A stretch of DNA of 64,000 nucleotides from Antedon mediterranea (lineage: Eukaryota; Echinodermata; Crinoidea; Comatulida; Antedonidae): assembly GCF_964355755.1 (NCBI RefSeq), contig NC_092675.1, forward strand, positions 3,880,312 to 3,944,311, in the 5' to 3' direction. Position 1 is the stretch's first letter; each line of letters starts with the position of its first letter. Under the pieces are notes generated by a model, which did not search any database, was not told the origin of the DNA, and saw only the letters and a list, made by a program, of their open reading frames with translations. The translations under genes and the position numbers were made by a program. Shown here in pieces: positions 10,330-22,762 of the stretch.

Positions 10330-10915
10330 ATGTATATTAAAAAGAAATGGTTAAACTTGATTTACCTTGATTTAGTTTGACCTTTAGACTATAAACCTGT
10401 TAAGGTTTGTGAGTCCCTCTTTGAACATCTTGGTTATATGGCTCAAACTTTAGGTTGTGGGTTTTCCAGTGTGTTTCAAGATGGGTTTTAAAATTATTTA
10501 TAGAGGATGCATTTACTATATGATATGGCAAACTATTCCAATCATTTACTGCAGATATTGAAAAGAATTTCTGTCTGTGTTTCGATTTACTATGAACTTT
10601 TTTAATTTTAAAATTGTGGCCTCTAGTTACAGTAGATGGTGCTAATTCAAAAAAGACACCCGGATTAACATTATCATACTTTTGTATCATTCTAAAAATC
10701 TGTAAGCAGCAAGACCTCTTTCTTCGAAATCCTAATGATGGCAGTTTCATAAAATTTCATTCGGTCACTATATGGTTGAGTTTTAATTTCAACAGCAAGT
10801 TTTGTGGCTCTTTGCTGAACTTTTTCTAAGAGAATAGAATCACCAACAAACTGAGGAAGACAAGCCGTACTAGAATATTCTAAAATCGGTCTAACTTCAT
10901 CATACATTGTTAAAT
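10330..10915 (-). mobile_element. 5'-truncated CR1/Jockey-type LINE fragment
   Basis: This is the 3' end of a non-LTR retrotransposon on the minus strand. It comprises the C-terminal part of the reverse-transcriptase polyprotein (10400-10907), then a short 3' region with repeats of TCAA(G/A)-type motifs (10340-10395). The element stops abruptly near 10915, where the rest of the polymerase should continue, as is usual for 5' truncation during target-primed insertion. No target-site duplication was identified by eye. Confidence 0.75.
10400..10907 (-). pseudogene. reverse transcriptase C-terminal fragment, frameshifted
   Basis: The first frame (10907 down to about 10755) gives EVRPILEYSS, the conserved block after the RT catalytic core in CR1/Jockey-like elements, then LLEKVQQRATKLAVEIK. 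The second frame (10750 down to 10400) continues with MKLPSLGFRRKR, GVFFELAPSTVTRGHNFKIK, VNDWNSLPYHIVNA and FKTHLETHW, the usual C-terminal block of these polyproteins. The frames differ by one base, and the break falls at a run of four A/T at 10751-10754. Only about 165 residues of a roughly 900-residue protein remain and the catalytic YxDD motif is absent. It is a dead copy with no expected function. Confidence 0.85.
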
Positions 10916-11263
10916 ATATTATAACTAACTAAACTAAACAATTTAGATTTTGTATTCAATTCACATTTTATTTAGTCCTGGTTTATAATTACAATTTCAG
11001 TATATAATTGATGGAAAGGATTCTGCAATAAGAAGTTTACAATTCAGTTTTCGCAGGACACTTTTACATAAAAACAAAAAACAATAAAACACAACATAAA
11101 TTAAATAAAAGTTAGAAAGAAACGACATTTCCTATATACATTTTAGTGTTGTTCATCAGCATAAAGCGATAAATAGTGTTTTTTAAAATGTTTTATTTAT
11201 ACGTTTACTTTTTTAAAAAAAATATTCAGTTTATTAACACCAATACTTGTATCTTTCCACAGG

Positions 11264-11348
11264 TTTGGTCCATACATTTGTATAAATTGTTGACTGCAAG
11301 TCAATCTCGTGAAGGGAATTTCGAATTAAGTTTCTGTTCTGAGGTTAT
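11264..11348 (+). CDS. weak candidate exon, unidentified
   Basis: CTTGTATCTTTCCACAG is a good 3' splice site. The only frame open after it reads VWSIHLYKLLTASQSREG and NFELSFCSEVM, up to a weak donor (TTATGA/GTAAAA). The frame also stays open well beyond, which is less exon-like. No family is recognised. Confidence 0.14.
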
Positions 11349-14300
11349 GAGTAAAACTGGCACAGGAGAATTTGATCATTTTAACAATACTTTAAAATTA
11401 GCAATTGTAATTTATGTTTTTGTTTTATATTTGGCCAATTCCAGGGGAACAATACATCATGAAGGTTTGGTATCTATTAGTAGATGGCTAACAGAAGATA
11501 CCAGGAGTAATGAACTAATAGTCTAATTAACTGAGGGAAAATCATCAATAAAAAGCTGCAAGCTAGCTATTAGGCACACAGAGTAACTAAATAGTGCATA
11601 CATTGAAATGCACAGGAGAAATTACTTAAGTCTTGGTAAGTAGTTATCTCAAAGTGTTTCACGAAATGGACAATTCTAACGAGCCTCCTTGATACATTTA
11701 TATGCGATGCCTAGAAGCAATGCTCCACGTATGCGTTATGGCTACAAATTGCTTCAACATCACGTTTGTTTTTGTGTGTTACTACTTCTTCTTGTCCGCT
11801 AATCATGGACGATTACATGAGGTCATGTGGTTAATAGTAGGATGTGTACAATTGGTTCAGACTTCTAGATAAGTCTTTACTTTGAACTTTTGACCTTTCA
11901 AATTAAATCTTTTCGTTACGCCAAAAACAAAAGCCGGCATACATAAAGACATGATTAAAGAATAATATATTTAAATATAGACTATGTATTTGAATAATTT
12001 TGTATTTAAGTTTGATGTGTGATAAAATTTTGTGTCTATCATTACACTACATTGTCATACTGTATTTGTAAGCTATTAGTAAACCATAATATGTTTTTGC
12101 ATATAATGTACAAATATATAACTTCTATTCTTTCACCACTAATTAAAGATATTAAGTAAAACCACTATCAAGTGGACATAGCACCTTACGGATGCAACAA
12201 AATGTCACCCTAATAAGAGTTTCTTTAAATGTCCCAAAAAAGTGGTTCTATTGTAATTTTCATTTTTCTTGAAGACTTTTTTTAACTGTTATTAATTTCA
12301 ATATCTAAAATGAAAACTACTTTAATATTACTATATGCTATGTATATTATTTACTACTTTCAATTATTTATCTAGACATATTTAATTTATTTATATTTGT
12401 TCATTTTTAAGTGTTAATTTTGTCATTTAAATCCAAATAATATATACCCACTTTTAACCAAAAGATTTATAACATTATTATGGCCTACTTTGTGATATTT
12501 AATTAATGGCTTTTAATATATTGTAACTTTTTACTTAATAGACTGCTTCTGTCTCTCACTCTATGATTTACAAATGCTCCACTGTATCATTATCTGTTAT
12601 GGGTCCCCTTTCACCTAGTTCTCGTACAACGAGCTTTGGGCCAATCAAATTAACAATGTCTCTACCCTGTTTTGTTACTAGGCATTTTACCTACAGACCT
12701 ACTTAATTTCTAGGCCGCCCTTAAACCTTCCTGCTAAGTCTGTTCTTCCTCTAATTACAATAAATTATCAAAACTTTATATGATTAATATCATCGTATAT
12801 ATAACAGATTAATACGTACATAGTTCAAGCCAATGGTGACAGTAGATCGGATGGAAAGTTCTTCTTCATACTTTCTCATATTAATGTTGAAAGCATGGCT
12901 GACCTATTCAACTGGTTCTGCCTAGTTAAATATAACAGTCGAATACCATCATGAAAATATTCTTCCTATTCAACTCATAAATATTCAATAGCTGTATCAT
13001 GTAAATATGCTAGATCTATTACATTTTTTACCATTTAATTGTTATTATTCACAAAATATATAACTATAAAAATTTGAAGAAAAAAATTATACAATTGTAA
13101 ACTTCAGAAAAATGAGTACTTAAGCAGGTTAAAGAATGGGAATGGGCTATGATATACAAGAAACTTTATTCGTCTTCTAAAAAAGATTATGATTTAAATA
13201 AATAATAAGAAGTGTAAAAAGTATACAGTTGAAAAAGACAAGTTTAAAATTAGTTTCAAAGAAAAAAAGATTAAAAATCCTAAAATGGCAAATTTAGATA
13301 CCCATATGATATCTTGTTAATAAACAATCTTTTGATTAAAAAAAGATTTGTAATCTAACGTGGCAGAACCTGTTTAAGCATCATTCACATGTACTTTGAA
13401 TTTTCATTACATTAGAAAAAAAAATGCAGTAAGTATTAAAAAACCTTGAACTTGTACCACTACAGCAGGCTTTACAATTCTTTTCTATCGTTTTACGATG
13501 AGAAATCTTTTTAACGACAAGATTTTATTTCTACTAATTTTCAAAAATTGTAAAAATAATAAAATTCTAAGAATTGATGAGCACATAGAATAGTGAATTA
13601 AAACGGAAAGAAAGAATTATATTTATTTATTCTGAAAATAATTTTAATCATGCAAAAAAATGCAAGCTTGTTCAGATTTCTTGTTTGTTTTCCATTTCAT
13701 TCATATGACAGATTTTTAAGGTTACAATATTTATTTTTTATTTTTTAAATTTCTAATATGGCTGAAAAAAGATTTTTGCAAAAACTGATGCATGTTTTAC
13801 AGAATTTGTATATATTTACTTCATGTATTTTGTCTTAAGCATTCGTAAAATTAAACTGGTGCGTGCGTAAAATTCTGCTGTCTATGTTTACTCTGTCTAT
13901 ACGATGGGTTAGAATATAATTAAGTGAAATCAGGTATTGATATAAAACAGTAGCCGGAGGATTGTTTTAAAGAAAAAACTAGGTTGCGATCATGTAGATA
14001 TGTATAATAAATAAAAAAGATGACAGAATGCACATTACAAATAAAATGTAGGTGCTCAATTTGACATTCTTTCAGTTAAATTATTTAAATTTTGCTATAC
14101 ATTTTTTTGTATAAATAGTAACTTGTTAATATTATTATTATGTAGTAATATAAATAATATTTGTATTGTTAGTAGTATTCTACTCCATAATAGTATTATA
14201 AATAACAATGATAAAAGATAAATAAATAAAAGCCTTAAGCTAAAGCACCACCCAACAGAAACATACTCCTATGTAGAGTGGTGCTACCATAAATATTTAT

Positions 14301-14831
14301 ATAAACATTACAATAATACAAATTATTTATTTAGTGCTACAGTAGATATCATTGTTATTAGTTATTATTTTAATTTCGTTTGATGTATTTATTTTACATT
14401 TATTTATTTTAAAGAAGACAATACTATTTCTAAATTTAATCATAAGTGAATTGATAATAATTTGAATAAAAATGTTATATTTAATAATTAATTTGTAGTT
14501 TTCTCATATATATTTAGCCTTTTAGATATATTTTTGGAAACTAAAAAACTTTGAAAAACAAATAATAATATAATACTTGTGTTTAATTGTTGTTTGTATT
14601 TATATAATTAAATAAAAAGAGTCGATAAAAATCATATTTTAATATAAAGTATAGCATAAAATATAAATTTTGAATTGTTTAAAATTATAAGAATCTATTA
14701 CACAATTTGTAATTATGGTTAAAAACCTTTGCAATGTGAAAATCTCATAATTTGTCTTGCATGAATATACTCATCCATTTTTCATTAAAAGAAGCTCTTT
14801 CGGGTGTTTATACAGTCACAGTAAGCCTTAA
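11349..14831. other. long AT-rich non-coding stretch
   Basis: Frequent stops in all frames and homopolymer-rich sequence. The only GC-richer segment, near 12600-12740, shows no open frame. Nothing recognised. Confidence 0.45.
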
Positions 14832-14905
14832 GGAAGATTTAAACCTCCGACCTTACAATTACGCTGGAGTGTAATGCTTAAGAGCCGCGCATTTACGTAT
14901 AACGT
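14832..14905 (-). mobile_element. very degenerate tRNA-like SINE head
   Basis: Minus strand: GCGCGGCTCTTAAGCATTAC could be an A-box arm. GGAGGTTTAAATCTTCC about 35 bp later resembles a B box with one change from GWTCRANNC. Weak evidence. Confidence 0.25.
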
Positions 14906-17182
14906 TAAGATTGGAATTATACATCATAACATCCCATTTCAAATATTAAAAAGGATGAAATGTTTATATAATGTTCGTCAAAGGTGGATTTGTAAAAATA
15001 ATTTGTCTAAATAAAATGCAACTGAATGAACTTTGTGAAAGTTCACCAAGATGCTAGCTAGAAAATATTTCAACCATTTTAGAAAATTGAATTTCATTTT
15101 ATTAAAATGAACTTTATCAAGTTATTTCAAACTATGTGCTCAGAAATCAAATGTGATTATTTAGTACAAAGTTATAATAGCTTAAAATTTTAAAGTGAAT
15201 CATTTATTAATACACTTTCTACTGATATATACTGTAGACTCCTTTTGTACCTGCTGTATGTGGCATATTTATGTCTTCTGATATTTTATCTTAAATAATT
15301 TAATAAATAAAAACGTTCAGTTCAGTGTACAGTTTTATATATAGAGGGAAAAAATAAATAAATACAAATAAAAGCTTCAATTTCAGTTTTTATGTCTAGT
15401 TTTATCTTTTGGTGACATATGTAATAAAAATATGTAATTATTTAATGTAATATTACCTTTTATGTTGTGTTACAATGCTGGTCTTCAATTAAAAACCACT
15501 TTGTAATAAGACTTGTCTTTGGTAGGTTTGGTCACTGCTTAGAATCACTTTCTGAACCCACAACCTGCCATAGAGATAGAGTTAATAGTAAATGGTTAGT
15601 AAATATTCGCATGTTATGTGGATTTAATGCAAAAGAATACAGGCTTCACTTTTGAGGAAATAAGGTACATTATTAAGTCCGTCAAAAAAGCTTGATAGAT
15701 ATTTACTGTAGTTACATTAAAAGGAATGAAATATACAAGAATTATATATTTCAACAATATATTAAAATAAATTGTTGACAACAGCAAGTAAATGAATATA
15801 GTGCATTGTTTGTGTGGAGTAATGAAACACAACCATAACCTAGTTTCACTTTAACAAACTAGTTGTTTATGAATATTCAAGTAAATGTTACATTAATTGT
15901 AACTATGTTTTGAAGTAAGTAGGCTAGTTTATCATATTATATTTGATGTTAAATGATAATGATACATATTGATTTTCTCTGTAGTGTAAATTATTGTAGT
16001 AAAACAATGATTTACTTCTATATTGTTTAAAACATCATCAAAAGATTGGGAAGCTACTGTAATACTCTGATTATATATATATATTAAATGAGAGGGTTTG
16101 TGAAAATAATAATTATAATTTCAGGTCCTAACTTGGAAAAAAATAAATATGAGGAAAATGTATTATAAGAGAGCTATTAAAAAAAAGAAAAATCAAATAC
16201 AACCATAGAAGGCGCTATTTTAAATTATCAAGAATCAGCATCTATAGTAAACAATGGGTATGTCTGGTACGTGGTACAGTATGCTGCCGTGAATTTCATC
16301 TATAGTTATCCAAAAGGGATCAAGAGAGCATAAATTGTAAATTGTTTTAAAATCATTATAATATATTCAAAATAATCAAAATAAATTGCACCAAAGAACT
16401 CCTGTCATTATATGAAGATTTAGGTCTATAATTTACTACTCAGTTTATATATGTAGTTTGGGGTAGACCATGGATAGACTTAGCAGGTTTATCCAGAAAG
16501 TTTGAAGAGATGAAGATGACCATATACGATGACATAATTTAGTTTCCTAGAGTTCTCATTCCCCCCTCCTCATCCTCTCTATATGCTTTTCATTTCGGTA
16601 AGCATAATGTTTGTTTTGTTTCAATTAAGGGAGGTGCATCCTAAGCCTCCTAGAACAATCCTAACAGAATAATTGATTTCTTTATAATCCTATTGTCCAT
16701 TTGAAGCTGATTACCAGCTGGTCAGCTGTTCAGTCTTAAAGTTTACCTATTATAAATGTTATTATTACACACATCACTGAAACAACATGAAAAATAAAAA
16801 AATACTTTATCAACAAAATTAATTAGGCAAATGGAATTGGTTACATTACTGAGTAATCTTCAGATACATAGACATTTTTTTTCTCTTTCTTTACCCTACA
16901 CAGTAATCTTCTATAAAGATACCTTTCATTTGAATTTTTGTGTTTGTACTTTAAGTAATATTATTGTACACACAGTAATTAGTGAATGTAATTGCTATAC
17001 CTATAACACTGATTGAGTATAAATAGATTTCTAAGAACTCCGAATCAGTATTGTAATGTTGAAATGATTGAGGTATTGATTGGTGTATTATTTTTCATAA
17101 ATTAAAAAAAAAAGATTTCTGAGAACGAGGAATCAATTATAGTATCCAAATGTTAATGATAATAAAGTATTATTTGTACGGT
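14906..17182. other. AT-rich non-coding stretch
   Basis: Includes short chance frames (15467-15655, 16831-17016) with no motif. Nothing supported. Confidence 0.45.
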
Positions 17183-17325
17183 TAAACTTGGTTCCCACTA
17201 GGACACGACGTAAAAGCGTGCTGACCAATGATATGCGACAGTTCGAATAATTCATCACTTTTCATTGGTCAACTCACTTACGTTGCGTTACGTCCTTGTG
17301 TTGCATCTCTACTGAAAACCAAGCA
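17183..17325. mobile_element. MITE-like inverted-repeat element, family 2, copy 1
   Basis: The left end TAAACTTGGTTCCCACTAG is mirrored at the right end by TCTACTGAAAACCAAGCA. Subterminal ACGTAA/GTTGCGTTACGT motifs also mirror each other. Inside, GACCAATGA and TCATTGGTC form another inverted pair. The end matches the copy at 18983-19191. It encodes nothing, as expected of a non-autonomous DNA transposon. Confidence 0.5.
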
Positions 17326-18982
17326 TCATTTTCTCATAATTTTTCAATATAAAAAAAAAAAATATAAGTTGGAGAATCAATTATTTGAGATATTGTATTC
17401 ATGTAAATGTTAAAAACTATGATATGATGCAGAATAAAACAGAGCATTTTAATGTAAAAATTAATTATTAAGAAATATATTGTATTGTTAACAATTAAGA
17501 AAGTTACAAAAAATAAAAGTTATCCGCTATTATAATGCGGAAAAGCTAATAAATTTCTTAAGGCAAAATTAACAAGAGTTTATAATGTGAAAAGTACATT
17601 GTACTCGTATACTGAAAACTTTAAATACATTTTTAAAAAGTAATTGTTTATATATTCTCGGGCTCATTAACATTTAACCTAAAGGCATACGGATTTCTTG
17701 TATTACTAATATCACAACAATTATTGTATATTAAAATATTATAATTATGAAATAAATTATTTCAACCACATCTTCCAGGATTTTAATTTCAGAATTTGGC
17801 ATAGTCACAAATGTAACATACATTTATTTGTGAGCATGTGCAGAGGTTTGTCATGCTCTATTGCATTCTGGTTTTTGGTGCTACAATACGGTTATAATTG
17901 GAAAATCCCTTGAAAATTATGATGAGATAATGATGATAATATTTGAAGAACAGATAATTAACAAAGCGGCAGGATTGAATAGTTTCTCATTTAACAACCA
18001 AAAATGGTCGATAGTAAGACAGATGAAATTGATCGGCCATCAAAAAACCTAGGGCCAGGATTATAGACATATAGAAATTGTAAAAAGGCTTTAAAAAAGC
18101 AATAAATATTAAATGTACATCATTCAAGACACAAATAATAATCAAAGATTTGTCATAATTCTTAGTCATAGACACTTAATATAGTAAACTTATTTACATC
18201 CTATAATATTGTATAAATATGCATGTGTCTATTGTTACCATTTTTGTAAATTTGTTTCTCTGCAAAGAGGATAATACACAAAGTTTAATATTAATTTAGT
18301 TTTTTTCAATATTCTATATAATTATGTACTTATTCTTTTTTTGACCTTAAAAGATTAATTGAAAACAAAAATACAAATATCATATATAGTGTTGATTATC
18401 CTTGTATAATTCTAGCAATTTCATTTATTTTCCATAATATTCAAAATAAAACAAGTAGATCAAATCTTTGATATCAAAATAAAATAGTATAACATGGAAG
18501 GATGCCTTTATAGGACAAAATTTCACTTAAGCTAAGGCCACCGGTGAAACTAATATACCCCTATCCCTCCCGTCTTCTTATTTTACACATTCCACTATAA
18601 GCCCACAAATCATAAGACAAGAGCAAGAATACACTGTCAGACTTCTATTTCCCGTAGGAGCCTATATCTAACCCTGCAATATTGCAATAATTAGCTATAA
18701 ATATTAAAGACATCTTTCGATCTATAATCATAATTTTCTGGTCCAATAATTCATCACCTCACTGATGAGACAGCATAGGTGTTGAGCAGGCAGAATAGTA
18801 ATAACAAAGGTCTCATCGGATTCCATTACCAATTATACCACATTTTTTCTTTGTACTGTAAGGTATCAATTGTTAGTAATGTTTCATACATACATTTTTA
18901 ATGTTTATGAATCATTAGTTTTAGCTAAAGAAGCTCCGCTAAATTTCTTTCTGGTCTGTTTTTACTTGGTAGTTTATTTAGC
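17326..18982. other. AT-rich non-coding stretch
   Basis: Small frames at 17861-18052 and 17987-18175 overlap on opposite strands and carry no recognisable motif. Confidence 0.45.
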
Positions 18983-19191
18983 TAAAGCTTGGTTCTCACT
19001 AGCGACGCAACATAATGCAATCTACGTAACGTAAGCAAATGCCCTTCTAATAATTGTGTTTGCTCCCACCTGCGTGAAATCAAACCAGCGATGTTTGCAG
19101 CACTATTGCGTCGTCGGTTCCCACTTGTGATTACGCAATACAACACGTAAAATACGTCACTGCGTTGTGTTCTAGTGGGAATCAAGCTTTA
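18983..19191. mobile_element. MITE-like inverted-repeat element, family 2, copy 2
   Basis: The left end TAAAGCTTGGTTCTCACTAG is mirrored by CTAGTGGGAATCAAGCTTTA at the right, about 20 bp of near-perfect terminal inverted repeat. The interior is rich in ACGCAA/ACGTAA motifs, several in inverted orientation. At 209 bp it is longer than copy 1 (143 bp). The minus ORF 18982-19185 is its translation and is not a gene. Confidence 0.68.
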
Positions 19192-19396
19192 CTGTTTCTT
19201 AGAATAGTTTTAAAAAGCCACATTTGAAGCATAACTAAAAAAAATGCTAAATTGTATCATACATTGTATAATTAATTAATTAGCAAAAAATAGATTTTTA
19301 ATATAAGAAAAATAAATGTTTCATATAAGTAAATATATTTAAAAATATATTCTAAAAATTCTGAATTCAATGAAAACTGAATCAACTTCACAAGAC

Positions 19397-19411
19397 GTTG
19401 CCATTGGCAAC
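19397..19411. promoter_or_regulatory. RFX X-box-like palindrome
   Basis: GTTGCCATTGGCAAC has perfect six-base half sites separated by 3 bp. It fits the X-box consensus GTNRCC-N(0-3)-RGYAAC bound by RFX factors, which control many cilia genes. It lies about 90 bp upstream of the small ATG frame at 19501. The match is seen; function is inference. Confidence 0.42.
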
Positions 19412-19500
19412 GGCCGTCTGTTCAATTTGCATTATCACTGGTCGAAAACAAAAGAAATCGCTAGCCACTCTCACAAGTCAGTCTGATATGTCAAGAAACA

Positions 19501-19560
19501 ATGAACGGACAAAAGAAATGTAATCTGTGCCAAGAATCATTGGTTGAAAGTGTCCAGTGA
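19501..19560 (+). CDS. short ATG frame with CxxC, possible first exon
   Basis: MNGQKKCNLCQESLVESVQ followed by a stop, 19 codons. The sequence is GC-richer than its surroundings and contains a Cys-x-x-Cys pair. It lies about 90 bp downstream of an X-box-like palindrome. It could be the start of a first exon spliced before the stop, but I see no convincing donor. It is too short to assign. Confidence 0.18.
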   Translation: MNGQKKCNLCQESLVESVQ

Positions 19561-20627
19561 AGCGGCTAACATACTTTCTTTGCTTTGTTTCTTGTCAAAT
19601 TGATTGTTTACATTGGTGTTTTTTTCTTTAGTAGGTTATGTTTGTTTTGTTCTTGAAATCAATCAGTCTAAAATAATGCCAACACATTACCTGTCAAAAT
19701 CTGTTCACAAGGTGTAGACTTTAATCCAGACTTAACAATAAAACTACACATATTTAATTTAGAAAATCTAGAGATTATCTTTTTACTAATAAGAACTAAT
19801 CAAAGTCTGGTGATTTTATTTTCATATTTTGTTTTGCATGGTTGTTTTACAACATAAATGTTATAAATGAAAAGATCAAACAAAAATACATAATAAAAAA
19901 TAAATAAATATAGTCATATCCAAAATTAAAATAAATAAATATAGTCGTATCCATTATTGCAAATCTCTACTTTTAAATGTTTTGTTGTTGTCTTTTCTCC
20001 AACATCTCATTATAATTAAAATCTTCATGGATGATTTACTTCTACTGTTAAATACATTTGATGGCAACAATAGTCATTATTCAAAGAAATGGTAATGTTA
20101 AAAACAAACAAAACAAATGTAATTATCCCAAGAGAAAAAAAAATGTTGTGTTTTGTCTGGAAATCATATACAGAACTTTCTATATAAAGGTTTTATTTCT
20201 ATAAATGTTTATTTTGACAAAAAACTAATTTTGATCAATTTAATGCTGTTTTAAAAACCTCCCACATAAAAAGTATGTAAATTGCATATATTAAAAAGCT
20301 TTACAATTAGAAACTTCAAAACGTTTTTATTCATTTAAGTAACTAAAAAAGTATGGAGTGCAGATTTTATTACTAACTCAGAAGCTATAAAAAATACATT
20401 AATATAAAATGACATTTAGTAGCCTACATAGATATAAAATAAAATTGAATATTTTAAATATAAAATACTATTATGCATATTTAATATTATATAACACCTA
20501 TATAAATTCCTGTCATTTGATTGGACGAATGTGGGTCACATGGCGTGCAATAGTACGCACTATCGTTAAATAGTACTTTTTGAAACATTTTTGTGTACGA
20601 AAAAAAAACGTCTAGATGTTATATAAA
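19561..20627. other. AT-rich non-coding stretch
   Basis: Contains a small duplicated block (AAATAAATATAGTC twice, near 19900 and 19934). A segment near 20520-20580 with CCTATATAAATTCC and GGTCACATGGCGTGC may be part of the neighbouring fold-back element. Confidence 0.4.
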
Positions 20628-20790
20628 ACAAATAATGAATGTTTTGTATTCGTGTAATGGTACAAATAATGGCACTTGGTGAATGATGAAAGGTTATATC
20701 AACTCGGCTTTGCCTCGTTGATATAACCTTTCATCATTCACCTCGTGCCATTATTTGTACCATTGCACTCATAAACATTCATTATTTGTA
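20628..20790. mobile_element. fold-back element, ~80-bp arms
   Basis: The sequence from ACAAATAATGAATG reads into a central turn (CTCGGCTTTGCCTCG near 20703-20717) and back out to CATTCATTATTTGT. The inner 55 bp or so on each side are almost perfectly complementary (ATGGTACAAATAATGGCAC, then GGTTATATCAAC). The outer arms differ by a few bases. It could form a long hairpin. It encodes nothing. Confidence 0.88.
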
Positions 20791-20821
20791 TACTAGGCAT
20801 ATTGAATAGTTCAAATGTATA

Positions 20822-21309
20822 ATAATGAATATTACAATAACAATGAATATAACAATGTATAACAATGAATATAACAATGTATAACAATGAATATAACAAT
20901 GTATAACAATGAATATAACAATGAATATAACAATGTATAACAAAGAATATAACAATGAATATAACAATGTATAACAATGAATATAACAATGTATAACAAT
21001 GAATATAACAATGAATATAACAATGTATAACAATGAATATAACAATGAATATAACAATGTATAACAATGAATATAACAATGAATTTAACAATGTATAACA
21101 ATGAATATAACAATGTATAACAATGAATATAACAATGAATATAACAATGAATTTAACAATGAATAACAATGAATATAAAAATAAATATAACAAAGTATAA
21201 CAATGAATATAACAATGTATAACAATGAATATAACAATGTATAACAATGAATATAACAATGAATTTAACAATGTATAACAATGAATATAACAATGTATAA
21301 CAATGAATT
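20822..21309. repeat. 10/12-bp mixed AT-rich minisatellite
   Basis: Two units, AACAATGAATAT and AACAATGTAT, are interspersed in variable order for almost 490 bp, with rare TTTAAC variants. The minus-strand frames rich in Ile, Tyr, Cys and Leu are translations of the array. It starts about 30 bp from the outer end of the fold-back element, whose arm contains the related AATAATGAATGTT. Confidence 0.95.
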
Positions 21310-21928
21310 ATTTTGATCAAGATAAGGAGTATGTGAAAGTGCCTCTTTAATATGAAATAACAAATACTATATTTCCTTTATCAACACAGATGGTTTTTGA
21401 AAGACATATTTCCATCGACATTATAATCTGTGTCCCGCCCCTTTCAGCCTACCACCAACAAACAATAAATCATAGCATAACAATTGTAATTTGATTAATA
21501 TCAAAATAGCATTGTAACATTCACACTTCTTAATATGTTACCATTTTTGTGTGAAGAATTTTTCACTAATACATTCCCACACACTTCAAATGATAAATTA
21601 TGTGAACGATCTAACGTGCACCATAGAATAACTTGATTTAATTTTGAATACATTGTACAAAACTGTGTCAATTATAGAAATGAATATAAAGAAAATAATT
21701 AAACAAACTAATATACATCAATAACTAAATAAAAATGGTTTTCAAGATCAAACCATTGATTTACAGACAATAGTGGCCTACAAGTTATTGATTAATTATT
21801 GATTATTATACAAATAATAATAATAATGTTTATGAGTGGAATGGGGGGATATTTTCATTAATTAATGAATTTAACTGCTTCTAATAATACATGGATCTTG
21901 TATGGCACTTAATGCACAAAGTCTGTAT
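21310..21928. other. AT-rich non-coding stretch
   Basis: Nothing recognised. Confidence 0.45.
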
Positions 21929-22043
21929 AAGCCTTGTCTACATTATCAAACTCTAGGTGCCAAAAAAATGTCATCTGCCCATATATGGAAATGATGATGT
22001 CATTTCACATCACACTAATTTGATAGTGTAGACAGAGTTTAAA
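21929..22043. mobile_element. CArG-bearing MITE, copy 1
   Basis: Ends: AAGCCTTGTCTACATTATCA and TTTGATAGTGTAGACAGAGT, which are inverted copies of each other and match the family end GCTCTGTCTACACTATCAAA. Inside, CCATATATGG (21979-21988) is a perfect CC(A/T)6GG box, followed by GATGATGTCAT. Confidence 0.75.
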
Positions 22044-22189
22044 CCCTATATTACCCCCATCATTTTTTTGGATCAAGCACGTCTGGACACATATTCTCAT
22101 AATGTTGCAGTTGTTTTGTTATCTATACCAGGTACAGTACCCAATTGTACACCTGGGTGAAGAAAGGCAAACATAAGAAAAGTATTTTG

Positions 22190-22255
22190 CGATGTGGCAA
22201 GCCTTAGATTTGAACTGACGATCAGGGCCAATAATGCCTTTAATAGCTATACTCA
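22190..22255 (-). mobile_element. possible degenerate tRNA-like head
   Basis: Minus strand: GAGTATAGCTATTAAAGG could be an A box. CGTCAGTTCAAATCTAAGG contains a B-box match. No second copy or tail is seen. Confidence 0.25.
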
Positions 22256-22762
22256 ATGCAATTGAAATAGTACACCTCTTAGGAAACAAAATGTATACAA
22301 ATGCTAATATTTTCTAATAATTCAAACAAATTTTTGATTAGAAAAAGTGTATCCAATTACATGTAATATTTATAGAATTTTTATCAAATTCTTGTACTTA
22401 TTTGACAGTAACATAAACACAATATTTTCTGAGAATTAACGCAAAGGTCAACAATGGAAATCAGATATAATTACTGAAAATTATATAATACTAAAAAAAT
22501 CAATGCAAACTGTTTGATTATCAAGAACTTAATCCCAAATGGAATAAATCATTCTATAAATATATTGCATTCTGAAATGTGTTTTAGATTAAAGAATAAT
22601 ACTGCATTATAATATCCACATTCATATAAAGATAATAATAAAAAATATAAATGATTATAATAATAATAATAATATCAAAAAATATGTTGATTTCATTTCC
22701 CAATGCAAACATGTTTCTTTTGTCATGAACCAAACCCTTTGTCTGTGATTTCATGGCACTTA
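22256..22762. other. AT-rich flank of the GAT array
   Basis: Nothing recognised except scattered AATAAT triplets that grade into the array. Confidence 0.4.

Noticed and set aside
15467-15655. 62-codon plus frame and a faint B-box-like word on the minus strand
   Set aside because: No domain in the frame and no A box at proper spacing.
20738-21271. Minus frames of 91-177 codons rich in Ile, Tyr, Cys and Leu
   Set aside because: Translations of the 10/12-bp array in different phases.
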